Shown here piece by piece: positions 27,372 to 35,548 of a stretch of DNA of 64,000 nucleotides. Each line of letters opens with the position of its first letter. The stretch's first letter is position 1. The translations under genes and the position numbers were made by a program. This stretch comes from JAJDTT01 sp022827025 (GTDB taxonomy: Bacteria > Acidobacteriota > UBA6911 > RPQK01 > JAJDTT01), in the NCBI GenBank assembly GCA_965203535.1, contig OZ241897.1, positions 4,836,001 through 4,900,000 on the forward strand. Reading direction: 5' to 3'. The notes under the pieces were generated by a model, which was not told the origin of the DNA, ran no database searches, and was given only the letters and a program-made list of their open reading frames with translations.

Positions 27372-29699
27372 ATGGATGCCAAAACACTCGAAGATCTGCT
27401 GCATTCCGTTGACCGCCCGGGAGACTTTTTCGTCCACGACCGGTTGCTGGTCCCCATGCCCGTGCTGGAGGTCGACGGTGTCGGATCGCTCTCATTCCCG
27501 GTTCCCGACGTCCAGGTTCGCGCATTGATCGAGGTGGCGGAGCGCGCCCCCTACGGCAAGGGAGTGGAGACGTTGGTCGACACCTCCGTCCGCGACTGCT
27601 GGCAGATCGACGCGGAACGGGTCCGCCTCGGCGGCCGTGCGTGGCCGGAGACGTTCTCGGGAATTCTGGGCGCGTCTGCGACCGGTCTCGGTTGTCCCGT
27701 CGAACGGCTGGACGCGCAACTCTACAAACTGCTCGTCTACCCGTCGGGAGGGTTCTTTTCTTCTCACCGCGACACCCCGAAAGCGGACGGCATGATCGCC
27801 ACCCTCACGATCTCGCTGCCGACAGCCGGCGCCGGCGGCGAGTTGGTCGTTCGCCACCGGGGCCGGGAGGCGACCCTCGACATGAACGCCGACGAGCCCT
27901 CGGAACTGGCCTTCGCGGCGTTCTATGCCGATTGCTCCCACGAATCGCGGCCGGTTCGCCGGGGCCACCGGCTGTCGCTCGTCTTCAACCTCTGCCTTCG
28001 TCCCGGTGACGCCGACACGCCCCGGCGCGCCCCCGACTACTCCGGTCAGGTCGAACGAGTCACCCGGCTTCTCGTCAATTGGCGGAAGAGCGATCATCCG
28101 CCCGAGAAGTACGCCTGGGTTCTGGAACACGACTACAGCGAGAAGGGACGCTCCTTCGCCGGGTTGAAGAATGCCGATGCGGCGGTGGCACGGGTTCTGT
28201 CGGTGTCGGCGGACCGCGCCGGGTGCGAGTTGTATATGGCGATCGTACACGTCAACGAGGAAGGCATCGCCGTCCCCGACATCGATTACGGCCACTGGGA
28301 TGAGATGGAGGCTGCCGAGATGGTGATGGACGAGTTGCTCGAACGCAGCCGCTGGCTCGACGGCTGGATGGATGGGGACGGACGCCGCCCGTCTTTCGGC
28401 GAGGTTCCGTTGCTCCGGGAGGAGCTTTTGCCGGAGAACGCGCTCGACGACGCCGAACCGGACGACCAATGGGTGCACGAAGCGACGGGCAACGAAAACA
28501 TGACCATCGAGCAGGTCTATCGCCGTGCGGCCTTCGTGATCTGGCCGCGGTCGAAGACGCTCGTCATCATCAGTAGGGGCGGAATCGAGGCAGCGGTGGC
28601 CTGGGTTTCCGAGCAACTCGATGGTGCGGATCCGATTGCCGGCGAGCAAATCGGCGATCTCGTGAACCGGTTGATCGTGATCTGGCCTTCCGAACCATAC
28701 GTTTCCGATAAGGAGGCCCGCGCCAAGATGCTTCGCCTGCTGGCTGCGGTCGGAGACGAAACCCTCACCATCCGCTTTCTTCGCGACATCGTGCTGCACA
28801 AGTATGACGGCCGTGAAAACGAAGACCTGGTGGCGGCGATGGACGGGATCGGAACGGATGCCGGCGGGAGGTTCCTGGCCAGGTTCGTCAAAGCGCACTT
28901 GGCGTACCGCCCCGTCGATACGCTGGCGCTGCTGAGGCGTGTCGGTGAGACGGCAGGTCCCGCTTGGGACGGCGCCCTCCGGGAAGGCGTTCGCCAGGCT
29001 CTCGAGGAATGGCCGGCAGTGATGAAGCCGCCCACGGAGTCTGATCGGACGACGTGGCGGAGAGAGGAAAGGCAGCGGAAACCCATCAACCATCGGGCGG
29101 TCCATGACCTTTTTGGACTGGCTCTGAGTTGCGGGTTGGCGGACGAAGCCAAGGCCGCGGCGGCGGCCGTCAACGAGTATCCGGAGGTGGTCAGACCGGA
29201 CCGGATTATTCCGGCGGCATTGGACCGGCTGCACCGCCAAGAGGGGCTGACGGGATCAGCCGCCTACGCTATGTTGTGGCGCCACGCCGTAGCTTCGTTG
29301 CTGGCGCGTAGCGCAACGGCGCCCGAGGAGCCGCGGGATTGGACGATTGCGGGTCCCGCCGGGTGCGAATGCCAGCACTGCGCCAAGCTCCGGGCCTTCT
29401 GCCAGAACCCCGCCGCCAGGATGGAGCGGTTCCCGTTGCGAAAGGATCTGCGCAAGCACCTGCACCGGGTCATCGACGCACACCGACTCGACATGTCCCA
29501 CGTGACAGAGCGCAGGGGCCGCCCGTATACCCTGGTCTGCACCAAGAACCGGGCGAGCTACCGGCGCCGGCTCACCGAGTATGGCAAGGACGCCTCCTGG
29601 ATGCGTTCTCTAATTCGTTCGGTGCCCGGCGGCAAGTGGACTGAAGTCTGTGAGGTCGAATTGGAGCGGTTGCGCGAAGCAGTCGCGAACTCGGAGTGA
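27372..29699 (+). CDS. Large protein with N-terminal 2OG-Fe(II) oxygenase domain
   Basis: The protein has 775 residues. Residues about 100-210 form a prolyl-4-hydroxylase-like dioxygenase: iron ligands His132 and Asp134 (SSHRDTP) and His190 (CSHESRP), with Arg200 (GHRLSL) for 2-oxoglutarate. Some 500 mostly helical residues follow without a recognised domain. Near the C-terminus a Cys cluster (CECQHCAKLRAFC) could bind zinc, then a basic stretch (KHLHRVIDAHRL, CTKNRASYRRR). It could hydroxylate a protein or modify a nucleic acid. It stands alone on the plus strand beside a ParA cassette. Confidence 0.75.
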   Translation: MDAKTLEDLLHSVDRPGDFFVHDRLLVPMPVLEVDGVGSLSFPVPDVQVRALIEVAERAPYGKGVETLVDTSVRDCWQIDAERVRLGGRAWPETFSGILGASATGLGCPVERLDAQLYKLLVYPSGGFFSSHRDTPKADGMIATLTISLPTAGAGGELVVRHRGREATLDMNADEPSELAFAAFYADCSHESRPVRRGHRLSLVFNLCLRPGDADTPRRAPDYSGQVERVTRLLVNWRKSDHPPEKYAWVLEHDYSEKGRSFAGLKNADAAVARVLSVSADRAGCELYMAIVHVNEEGIAVPDIDYGHWDEMEAAEMVMDELLERSRWLDGWMDGDGRRPSFGEVPLLREELLPENALDDAEPDDQWVHEATGNENMTIEQVYRRAAFVIWPRSKTLVIISRGGIEAAVAWVSEQLDGADPIAGEQIGDLVNRLIVIWPSEPYVSDKEARAKMLRLLAAVGDETLTIRFLRDIVLHKYDGRENEDLVAAMDGIGTDAGGRFLARFVKAHLAYRPVDTLALLRRVGETAGPAWDGALREGVRQALEEWPAVMKPPTESDRTTWRREERQRKPINHRAVHDLFGLALSCGLADEAKAAAAAVNEYPEVVRPDRIIPAALDRLHRQEGLTGSAAYAMLWRHAVASLLARSATAPEEPRDWTIAGPAGCECQHCAKLRAFCQNPAARMERFPLRKDLRKHLHRVIDAHRLDMSHVTERRGRPYTLVCTKNRASYRRRLTEYGKDASWMRSLIRSVPGGKWTEVCEVELERLREAVANSE

Positions 29700-29854
29700 G
29701 ACGGACGACACAGCCGAGATACAGCGCCGGTTAAATACCGCGACGGCGATCACCGCGAAATGCTATCAGGTGTCCCTTCTTATCATATGCAGTCCGACCA
29801 AGTCAGTGAACGGAGCACCATCATCAACCTAATCGAGGGACTATTCTGACTCGA

Positions 29855-30430
29855 CTACGCACCAATAATTCTACTATGTCCGTGTCTAAGGTATTTATAG
29901 CCGCGAAGATTCGATGTCTTTTTTACAATTTTTTCCACTATCGATAACCGAGTGGACTTAGAAGGAATCCGTAGTCCCAACTCTTTTCCTATCTGTCTGA
30001 GCATAAGGACGTTGTATTTCTTCTTATCTGCCAACTTGCGCTCAACATCCGCAGGTGGGAGTCCCTTCAGTACCTCCGCCATGTTCTTTGCCTCCTTGCG
30101 GCTCTGTGCCGTCAGAGATCTGCGCCGGGATTTTCTCAATGGTCCGTTTTCTGATGAAAGACCAAGAATACGAGACATTACGGGGTCCGACTCAGCCACA
30201 CGAACATAGTCTTTTATCATCTCTATCGTCGACGTGATGTCATCCGTATCTTCAGCCACGGGAAGCGACCTGAGCCTACTCCTGAAATCCACCAAAAACT
30301 CGATCAGTACACCCAGTTCTTCATCCAATCGAGATTTTGTCTTCCGTGATGGCAAGACATCAACCAACTCCGACATTTTCGTCAAGAAACTGTCCAGTTT
30401 CTTTCCTGTTGATTGTACAGATGCACTCAT
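29855..30430 (-). CDS. ParA partner protein with SAP/Rho-N-like C-terminus
   Basis: The protein has 191 residues from the ATG at 30430, which shares one base with the ParA stop (TGATG). The N-terminal half is helical (DSFLTKMSELVDVL, ELGVLIEFLVDFRSRL). The middle is very basic (RKSRRRSLTAQSRKEAK). The C-terminal 50 residues (MLRQIGKELGLRIPSKSTRL, then IVEKIVKK) resemble short helix-extended-loop DNA-binding domains such as SAP or Rho-N. It is not a recognisable ParB. It likely ties the ATPase to DNA. Codon use is AT-rich compared with the surroundings. Confidence 0.6.
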   Translation of the reverse strand: MSASVQSTGKKLDSFLTKMSELVDVLPSRKTKSRLDEELGVLIEFLVDFRSRLRSLPVAEDTDDITSTIEMIKDYVRVAESDPVMSRILGLSSENGPLRKSRRRSLTAQSRKEAKNMAEVLKGLPPADVERKLADKKKYNVLMLRQIGKELGLRIPSKSTRLSIVEKIVKKTSNLRGYKYLRHGHSRIIGA

Positions 30431-31371
30431 CAGAATTTCTCCAACAATTCGTCGACTATTTTCGGATACTCTTGTTTTCGCGTGGCCCGTCTGGCGTTCT
30501 CTGAATCGTGCAGCCACACCGGTAGACTGTTTTCTGCGGCTTCGGTGTATCCGATCAACTCGGTCGTATGCGTCTCGAAGCAACTGCCGGAGCCCGATGA
30601 TTGCCGCACTTCTTCCATCTTGTTTGCATGAGCGGTTGTCAGCATGGACCCACCGATTCGCACACGCACAAAAAGAACTGCGCCAAAATTGGCCAGTCGT
30701 CCTCGTCTAGTGTTTCTGCCGGCTAGGGTAGTTGCGAACTTGGCCAACTCGTCAATCTTCTCAACTTTATTTTGCAAGATTTCCAATCCAATAGTGGAAA
30801 GATGGTCCGGTATCGCAGTAACAATGTAGTGGTCACTCGCAACCAAGGCGTTCTGGGTCATCAGATAGAGGTTTGGCGGACAGTCTATTAGAATATAGTC
30901 ATACCTGTCTCGGACTTCGTCAATAGTTTTAACAAGAAACTCTCTGTCGTGCAAAAACTGCTTCGCATTCTTCCTCAGCATCTCCATGCTGGGATACGTT
31001 CCCGAGATTTTTCCACTTCCAAGGTCCTCGCCGATGAGATCTATATCGCAGGGTATCAAGTCGATCCTGGGATGAAAACGACCGTCCCTTAAGCGTATAG
31101 GGTTCTTCCAGATATACTTCTTGGCGTCGATAGGCTTTCGCTGCGAGTATCTCTTGTACATAGTAGCGATGGTTCCGACTCTCGATCTGCGCCTTTTCCA
31201 ATCTTCGATTGAGGCGCATAAAAAAGTCAGATTTGTTTGTGGATCAATATCGATCAGCAAAACGTTCTTCTGCTTTACTCCGGCCAACCAACATCCGACA
31301 TGGTAGGCTGATGTCGTCTTTGCGACGCCACCCTTGTAGTTTATAAAGGCAAAAACTTTTGCGTTAGCCAT
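30430..31371 (-). CDS. ParA/Soj-type ATPase
   Basis: The protein has 313 residues. The deviant Walker A motif is KGGVAKTT (residues 13-20), with LLIDIDPQTNLT next and YDYILIDCPPNLYLM as Walker B. These are typical of ParA ATPases that move or position DNA or protein cargo. It heads a two-gene unit with the 191-residue partner. No ParB or parS is evident, so it is not the normal chromosome partition locus. The lower GC here and in its partner suggests horizontal transfer. Confidence 0.85.
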   Translation of the reverse strand: MANAKVFAFINYKGGVAKTTSAYHVGCWLAGVKQKNVLLIDIDPQTNLTFLCASIEDWKRRRSRVGTIATMYKRYSQRKPIDAKKYIWKNPIRLRDGRFHPRIDLIPCDIDLIGEDLGSGKISGTYPSMEMLRKNAKQFLHDREFLVKTIDEVRDRYDYILIDCPPNLYLMTQNALVASDHYIVTAIPDHLSTIGLEILQNKVEKIDELAKFATTLAGRNTRRGRLANFGAVLFVRVRIGGSMLTTAHANKMEEVRQSSGSGSCFETHTTELIGYTEAAENSLPVWLHDSENARRATRKQEYPKIVDELLEKF

Positions 31372-31391
31372 CGCTTACTGTGGAGTGAAAG

Positions 31392-31404
31392 AGATATCCT
31401 ATCT
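31392..31404 (-). promoter_or_regulatory. Short inverted repeat upstream of the ParA gene
   Basis: AGATA-TCC-TATCT is a perfect 5-base inverted repeat 20 bases upstream of the ParA start. ParA operons are often autoregulated, but a repeat this short could be chance. No clear -35/-10 boxes were found in the 228-base gap. Confidence 0.2.
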
Positions 31405-31599
31405 TTGTCATTTTCGATTGGGGACCGTAACCTTGTCCACTCGAACATCTTACCGCAATTCGACGGCGCGGGTCAGACGCACACCGAAATCGGAAGCAGA
31501 CTTTCTAGAGAGAGGCCATCGCAGGACCTCAATTGGTCATGGCGGTGATCCAGGTGGGTTTCGCGAGAGGTAACCATGGACAGTGCAGAAGAAGAGCGG

Positions 31600-33372
31600 T
31601 CATGCTGTTCTCACCTGCCAGTGCCGTGACGTGTCCTGGGCCGTCCAGAGACGTTCGTAGAGGCCTCCGGCGTGGATCAGCCGCGTGTGGGTTCCCGTCT
31701 CCGCGACCCGTCCCTCCTGGAGCACCACGATCCGGTCGGCGTTGCGGACCGTAAAGAGACGGTGAGCGATGACCAGGACCGTCCGGTCGCGGGTCAGGCG
31801 GGTGATGGCTTCCCGGATCTCCACCTCCGACTCGGTGTCCACGCTCGAGGTGGCTTCGTCCAGGATCAGGATGGGCGCATCCTTGAGGAGTGCGCGGGCG
31901 ATGGAGATCCGCTGTTTCTCCCCACCCGAGAGCCGGGCGCCCCTCTCCCCGACCATGGTGTCGTAGCCCTGGGGCAGCGAGAGGATGAAATCCTCGGCGT
32001 TGGCGGCTCGGGCGGCGTCACGGATTTCGGCCTCGGTGGCGTCGCGTTTTCCCACCAGGATGTTCTCCCGGATGGTGGCGTGGAAGAGATACACGTCCTG
32101 CATGACGTGGGCCACGCTCCGGCGCAACGGTCCCAGCGCCAGGTTCCGAACGTCGATCCCCCCGATCTTCACCGCTCCGAACTGCGGTTCGTAGAACCTG
32201 GGGACCAGGTTGCAGGAGGTGGTCTTGCCGGCGCCGGTGGGACCGACGAGGGCCAGCACTTGGCCCGCCTCGGCCCGGAAGCTCACCTCCCGGAGGACGG
32301 GAGTCTCCGGCGCGTAGCCGAAGGTGACCCGGTCCAGCTCCACCGACCAGCGGAGGTCGCTGGGAATGGCGACCAGGCCGGCCGCCTGCGACTCCACCGG
32401 CAACTCCAGGAGCTCGAAGACTCGTCGCGCCGAGGCTGCCGCTTTCTGGATGACGTCGTTCAGGTTGGCCAGCCGCAACAGGGGCTGGAAGATCTGACCC
32501 AGGTAGAGGATGAAGACCACCAGGTCGGCCAGGGCCACGTCTCCTCCCAGGGCCAGGTATCCCCCCGCGGCGACGACCAGGAGGTAGGCCAGGCCGGCCG
32601 CGAATTCGATCACGCCCGCCGGGATCAGAGACCAGCGATTGGCCCTCACGATGCTGTCGCGATAGCGGGCGCTGGCCTGCCGGACCCGCCGCAGCTCCGA
32701 TTCTTCCCGGACGAAGGACTTGATGACCGTGTGGCCGCCGATCCGGTCCAGAATTTCGGCCACCAGGTCGGCGCGGCGGCCCCGGGTCTTCCTCCAGGCG
32801 CGACTGGTCCGTCCCGAGAGCCGGTACACCAGCCAGGCGATCACCGGCAAAGGCAGCGTGACGATGACCGCCAGCTCGAAGTGAATGTTGAAGAGGATCA
32901 GGAGCATGGCCGCCGGCATCACCGCCGCCAGGAAGATCTCCGGCACGCCATGGGCCAGAAAGTCCTCGATGACCTCCACGTCGTTGACGGTCCGGGACAT
33001 GAGGGAGCCGCTACGGCGGTGCGTGTAGGCTCCCGGCGGGAGGGCCTGAACCCGGGCGTAGGTGCGGCCCAGGAGATTGTGCAGCGTCCGGTAGGCGGCC
33101 ACGTGGGAGAAGACCCCGTAGCCGTAGCGGAAGACCCCCCGCAGGAGAAAGAGTCCGGCCAGGGCGAGGGCCATCCAGATCAGCGTGGACCCGGCCAGGC
33201 TCCCATCCTGAAGCAACTGGATCAGCCGTCTCAGGACCAGGGGAGGGAAGAGGCCGACCACCGAGAAGAGGAGGCCGCACAGGAGCGACAGGGCCAGCAG
33301 TCTTCGGCTCTCCACCGCCAGGTGGAACAACCGGACGATGAGGGTTCGAGTCGAGTTGCCGCTCCGGTCCAT
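31600..33372 (-). CDS. MsbA-like ABC exporter (permease-ATPase)
   Basis: The half-transporter has 590 residues from the ATG at 33372. Six membrane helices (about 20-310) are followed by an ATPase domain with Walker A GPTGAGKTT, signature LSGGEKQR, Walker B ILILDEATSS and the switch VIAHR. It probably works as a homodimer exporting lipid, peptide or drug. An upstream extension of 78 codons is open but runs into the permease gene in another frame and has no homology. It lies 37 bases downstream of the MacB-like permease and may be its operon partner. Confidence 0.9.
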   Translation of the reverse strand: MDRSGNSTRTLIVRLFHLAVESRRLLALSLLCGLLFSVVGLFPPLVLRRLIQLLQDGSLAGSTLIWMALALAGLFLLRGVFRYGYGVFSHVAAYRTLHNLLGRTYARVQALPPGAYTHRRSGSLMSRTVNDVEVIEDFLAHGVPEIFLAAVMPAAMLLILFNIHFELAVIVTLPLPVIAWLVYRLSGRTSRAWRKTRGRRADLVAEILDRIGGHTVIKSFVREESELRRVRQASARYRDSIVRANRWSLIPAGVIEFAAGLAYLLVVAAGGYLALGGDVALADLVVFILYLGQIFQPLLRLANLNDVIQKAAASARRVFELLELPVESQAAGLVAIPSDLRWSVELDRVTFGYAPETPVLREVSFRAEAGQVLALVGPTGAGKTTSCNLVPRFYEPQFGAVKIGGIDVRNLALGPLRRSVAHVMQDVYLFHATIRENILVGKRDATEAEIRDAARAANAEDFILSLPQGYDTMVGERGARLSGGEKQRISIARALLKDAPILILDEATSSVDTESEVEIREAITRLTRDRTVLVIAHRLFTVRNADRIVVLQEGRVAETGTHTRLIHAGGLYERLWTAQDTSRHWQVRTA

Positions 33373-33409
33373 CCGTGTCCCCGTTCCCTCGTCCGGACCC
33401 GCGCGAAGC

Positions 33410-34630
33410 CTACTCGTAGTGGAGCGCTTCGATGGGGTCCAGACGGGCCGCCTTGTGGGCCGGATAATATCCGAAAAAGACCCCGATGGCAGCCGAGAAG
33501 AGGATGGAAACCACGATGGCGTTGGGGGAGATCTGGGTCGGCCATCCCATGCCCTGGGAGACGAGGAAGGATCCCCCGATCCCCATTCCGAGACCGATGA
33601 AGCCACCCAGCAGGCAGAGCACGATGGATTCGGCCAAAAACTGGATTCTCACGTGTCCGGGCCGGGCGCCGATGGCCATGCGGATGCCGATCTCCCGGGT
33701 CCGTTCGGTCACGGAGACCAGCATGATGTTCATGATGCCGATGCCTCCCACCAGAAGGGAGACGGCGGCAATGCTGGCCAGCAGGCTGGTCATCACTCGA
33801 TTGGTGGACTCGGCGGCTTCGGCGAACTCGCTCAGGTTTCGAACCCGAAAGTCGTCGGCCTGCCCCGCACTCAGGTCGTGCCGCTGGCGCAGGAGCGCGC
33901 TGATCTGCTCCTGGGCCGCGAAGCTGGCGCGGGCGCTCACCGCGGAAATGAGACCGGACTGGACATAGAGGACCCCTCCCTGAAATTTCTTCTGGACCGT
34001 CGTGTAGGGGACGATGATGGTGTCGTCCTGGTCCCGGCCCCAGTTGTTGGCGCCCTTCTTCTTGAGGACGCCCAACACCTGGAACGGAAGGTTCTTGACC
34101 CGGATCGTCTGGCCCACCGGATCGCCTCCGCCGAAAAGTTCATCCACCACGGTCTGGCCCACGACGGCGACTCGAGCCGCCGTCTTCACATGACTCTCTT
34201 GAAAGAATTCGCCCTGGGTGAGGGGCCAGTTGCGCAGCAGCGGGTATTGCTCGTTGTAGCCTTCGATGCGGGTGTTCCAGTTCTGGTTGCCGAACACAAC
34301 CTGGGCCATGGTGGAGGCGCTGGGGCTCACGGCCTGGACCGTGGGAACCTCCTGCGCGATGGCTTCGAAGTCGGCGGCGGTGAGGGTGTTCTGAGTTCCC
34401 GATCCACTCCGGATCCCCCACGAGCGGCGGCTGCCGGCCCGGATCCAGAGAGTGTTGGTGCCCATGGCGGCGATCTCCTCCTGCACCTGCCGCTGGGCCC
34501 CCTGACCCAGGCTCACCATGGTGATGACGGCGGCGACGCCGATGATGATTCCCAGCATGGTGAGAATGGAGCGGATCATGTTCCGGCCCAGTGACTTGAC
34601 GGAGATTTTCAAGATCATCCAGAGACCCAT
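33410..34630 (-). CDS. MacB-like ABC permease (FtsX-type)
   Basis: The protein has 406 residues. An N-terminal helix (NMIRSILTMLGIIIGVAAVITMVS) is followed by a periplasmic MacB core (about 60-270) and three C-terminal helices (SLLASIAAVSLLVGGIGIMNIMLV, then ITERTREIGIRMAIGA-type motif and a final pair). The motif VTERTREIGIRMAIGARP is the coupling region of the MacB/LolC family. Unlike E. coli MacB, the ATPase is a separate gene (34808-35548). A ribosome binding site (GGAGAA) precedes the ATG. Confidence 0.92.
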   Translation of the reverse strand: MGLWMILKISVKSLGRNMIRSILTMLGIIIGVAAVITMVSLGQGAQRQVQEEIAAMGTNTLWIRAGSRRSWGIRSGSGTQNTLTAADFEAIAQEVPTVQAVSPSASTMAQVVFGNQNWNTRIEGYNEQYPLLRNWPLTQGEFFQESHVKTAARVAVVGQTVVDELFGGGDPVGQTIRVKNLPFQVLGVLKKKGANNWGRDQDDTIIVPYTTVQKKFQGGVLYVQSGLISAVSARASFAAQEQISALLRQRHDLSAGQADDFRVRNLSEFAEAAESTNRVMTSLLASIAAVSLLVGGIGIMNIMLVSVTERTREIGIRMAIGARPGHVRIQFLAESIVLCLLGGFIGLGMGIGGSFLVSQGMGWPTQISPNAIVVSILFSAAIGVFFGYYPAHKAARLDPIEALHYE

Positions 34631-34807
34631 GGCGATTCTCCTGAATTGGGAGCCTGCGCGGCAGAAATTAATCTACTGCGAAAGCGTAGAATCGGTCCAT
34701 ATTCGTGCGATTTCTCGGCGAATAGAACCACTATGCACCTCAAAATCGTGAAAATCTGGCCTCGATTCTCCACTTTCTCGCTACGATCATTTCTACCGCG
34801 CAGACTC

Positions 34808-35548
34808 CTAGTGAATCCTGTCGCTGACGATAAGACCGTCCCGCAACTGGATCGTGCGCCTGGCGTGAGCCGCGACGGCTGCCTCGTGGGTCACCATGAT
34901 CAGCGTGATGCCCTTGTCCCGGTTCAGATCCACGAGGAAGCGCATGATCTCTTCCGAGGTGGCCGAGTCCAGGTTGCCCGTGGGTTCGTCGGCCAGAAGG
35001 ATGGCGGGCCGGTTGACCAGGGCCCGGGCCACGGCGACTCGCTGCTGCTGTCCGCCCGAGAGCTGATTGGGCATGACCTGGGCCTTCTCCGGGATACCCA
35101 CCACCTCCAGCGCTTCCTCGATCCGTCGGGATCGTTCCTGGCGCGCCACGCCGGCGTAGAGCATGGGGGCTTCCACGTTCTCCCAGATGGAGGTCCGGGG
35201 CAGCAGGTTGAAGCTCTGGAAGATGAATCCGATTTTCTGATTCCGGATGTCGGCTCTCTGGGACGCCGAGAAGGTGGAGACGTCGATCCCGTCCAACCGG
35301 TACCGTCCCCGGGTCGGCCGGTCCAGGCAACCCAGCAAATTCAGCAGGGTCGACTTGCCCGATCCCGAAGCCCCCATGACGGCGACGAACTCGCCGGATG
35401 CCACATCCACGGAGACTCCCCTCAGGGCTTCGACCTGGACCTCTCCCAGGTCGTAGATTTTCCAGACGTTTTCCAGTGAAAGGAGACTGTCCCCGCTCGG
35501 AGAAACGGCGTGGGGAAGATCCTGTTCCGCTTGAGCTAATTGAACCAT
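34808..35548 (-). CDS. MacB/LolD-like ABC ATPase
   Basis: The protein has 246 residues. Walker A is GASGSGKST, the signature LSGGQQQR, and Walker B LLADEPTGNLDS. The pattern VKIYDLGEVQVEALRGV-like N-terminus (here NVWKIYDLGEVQVEALRGV) matches ATPases of tripartite MacAB-type or lipoprotein transport systems. The ATG shares one base with the adaptor stop, so it is coupled to the upstream adaptor. A 177-base gap without a gene separates it from the permease. Confidence 0.93.
   Translation of the reverse strand: MVQLAQAEQDLPHAVSPSGDSLLSLENVWKIYDLGEVQVEALRGVSVDVASGEFVAVMGASGSGKSTLLNLLGCLDRPTRGRYRLDGIDVSTFSASQRADIRNQKIGFIFQSFNLLPRTSIWENVEAPMLYAGVARQERSRRIEEALEVVGIPEKAQVMPNQLSGGQQQRVAVARALVNRPAILLADEPTGNLDSATSEEIMRFLVDLNRDKGITLIMVTHEAAVAAHARRTIQLRDGLIVSDRIH

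Noticed and set aside
33373..33606. N-terminal extension of the ABC exporter gene
   Set aside because: It overlaps the permease coding region in another frame and lacks similarity; the exporter starts well at 33372.
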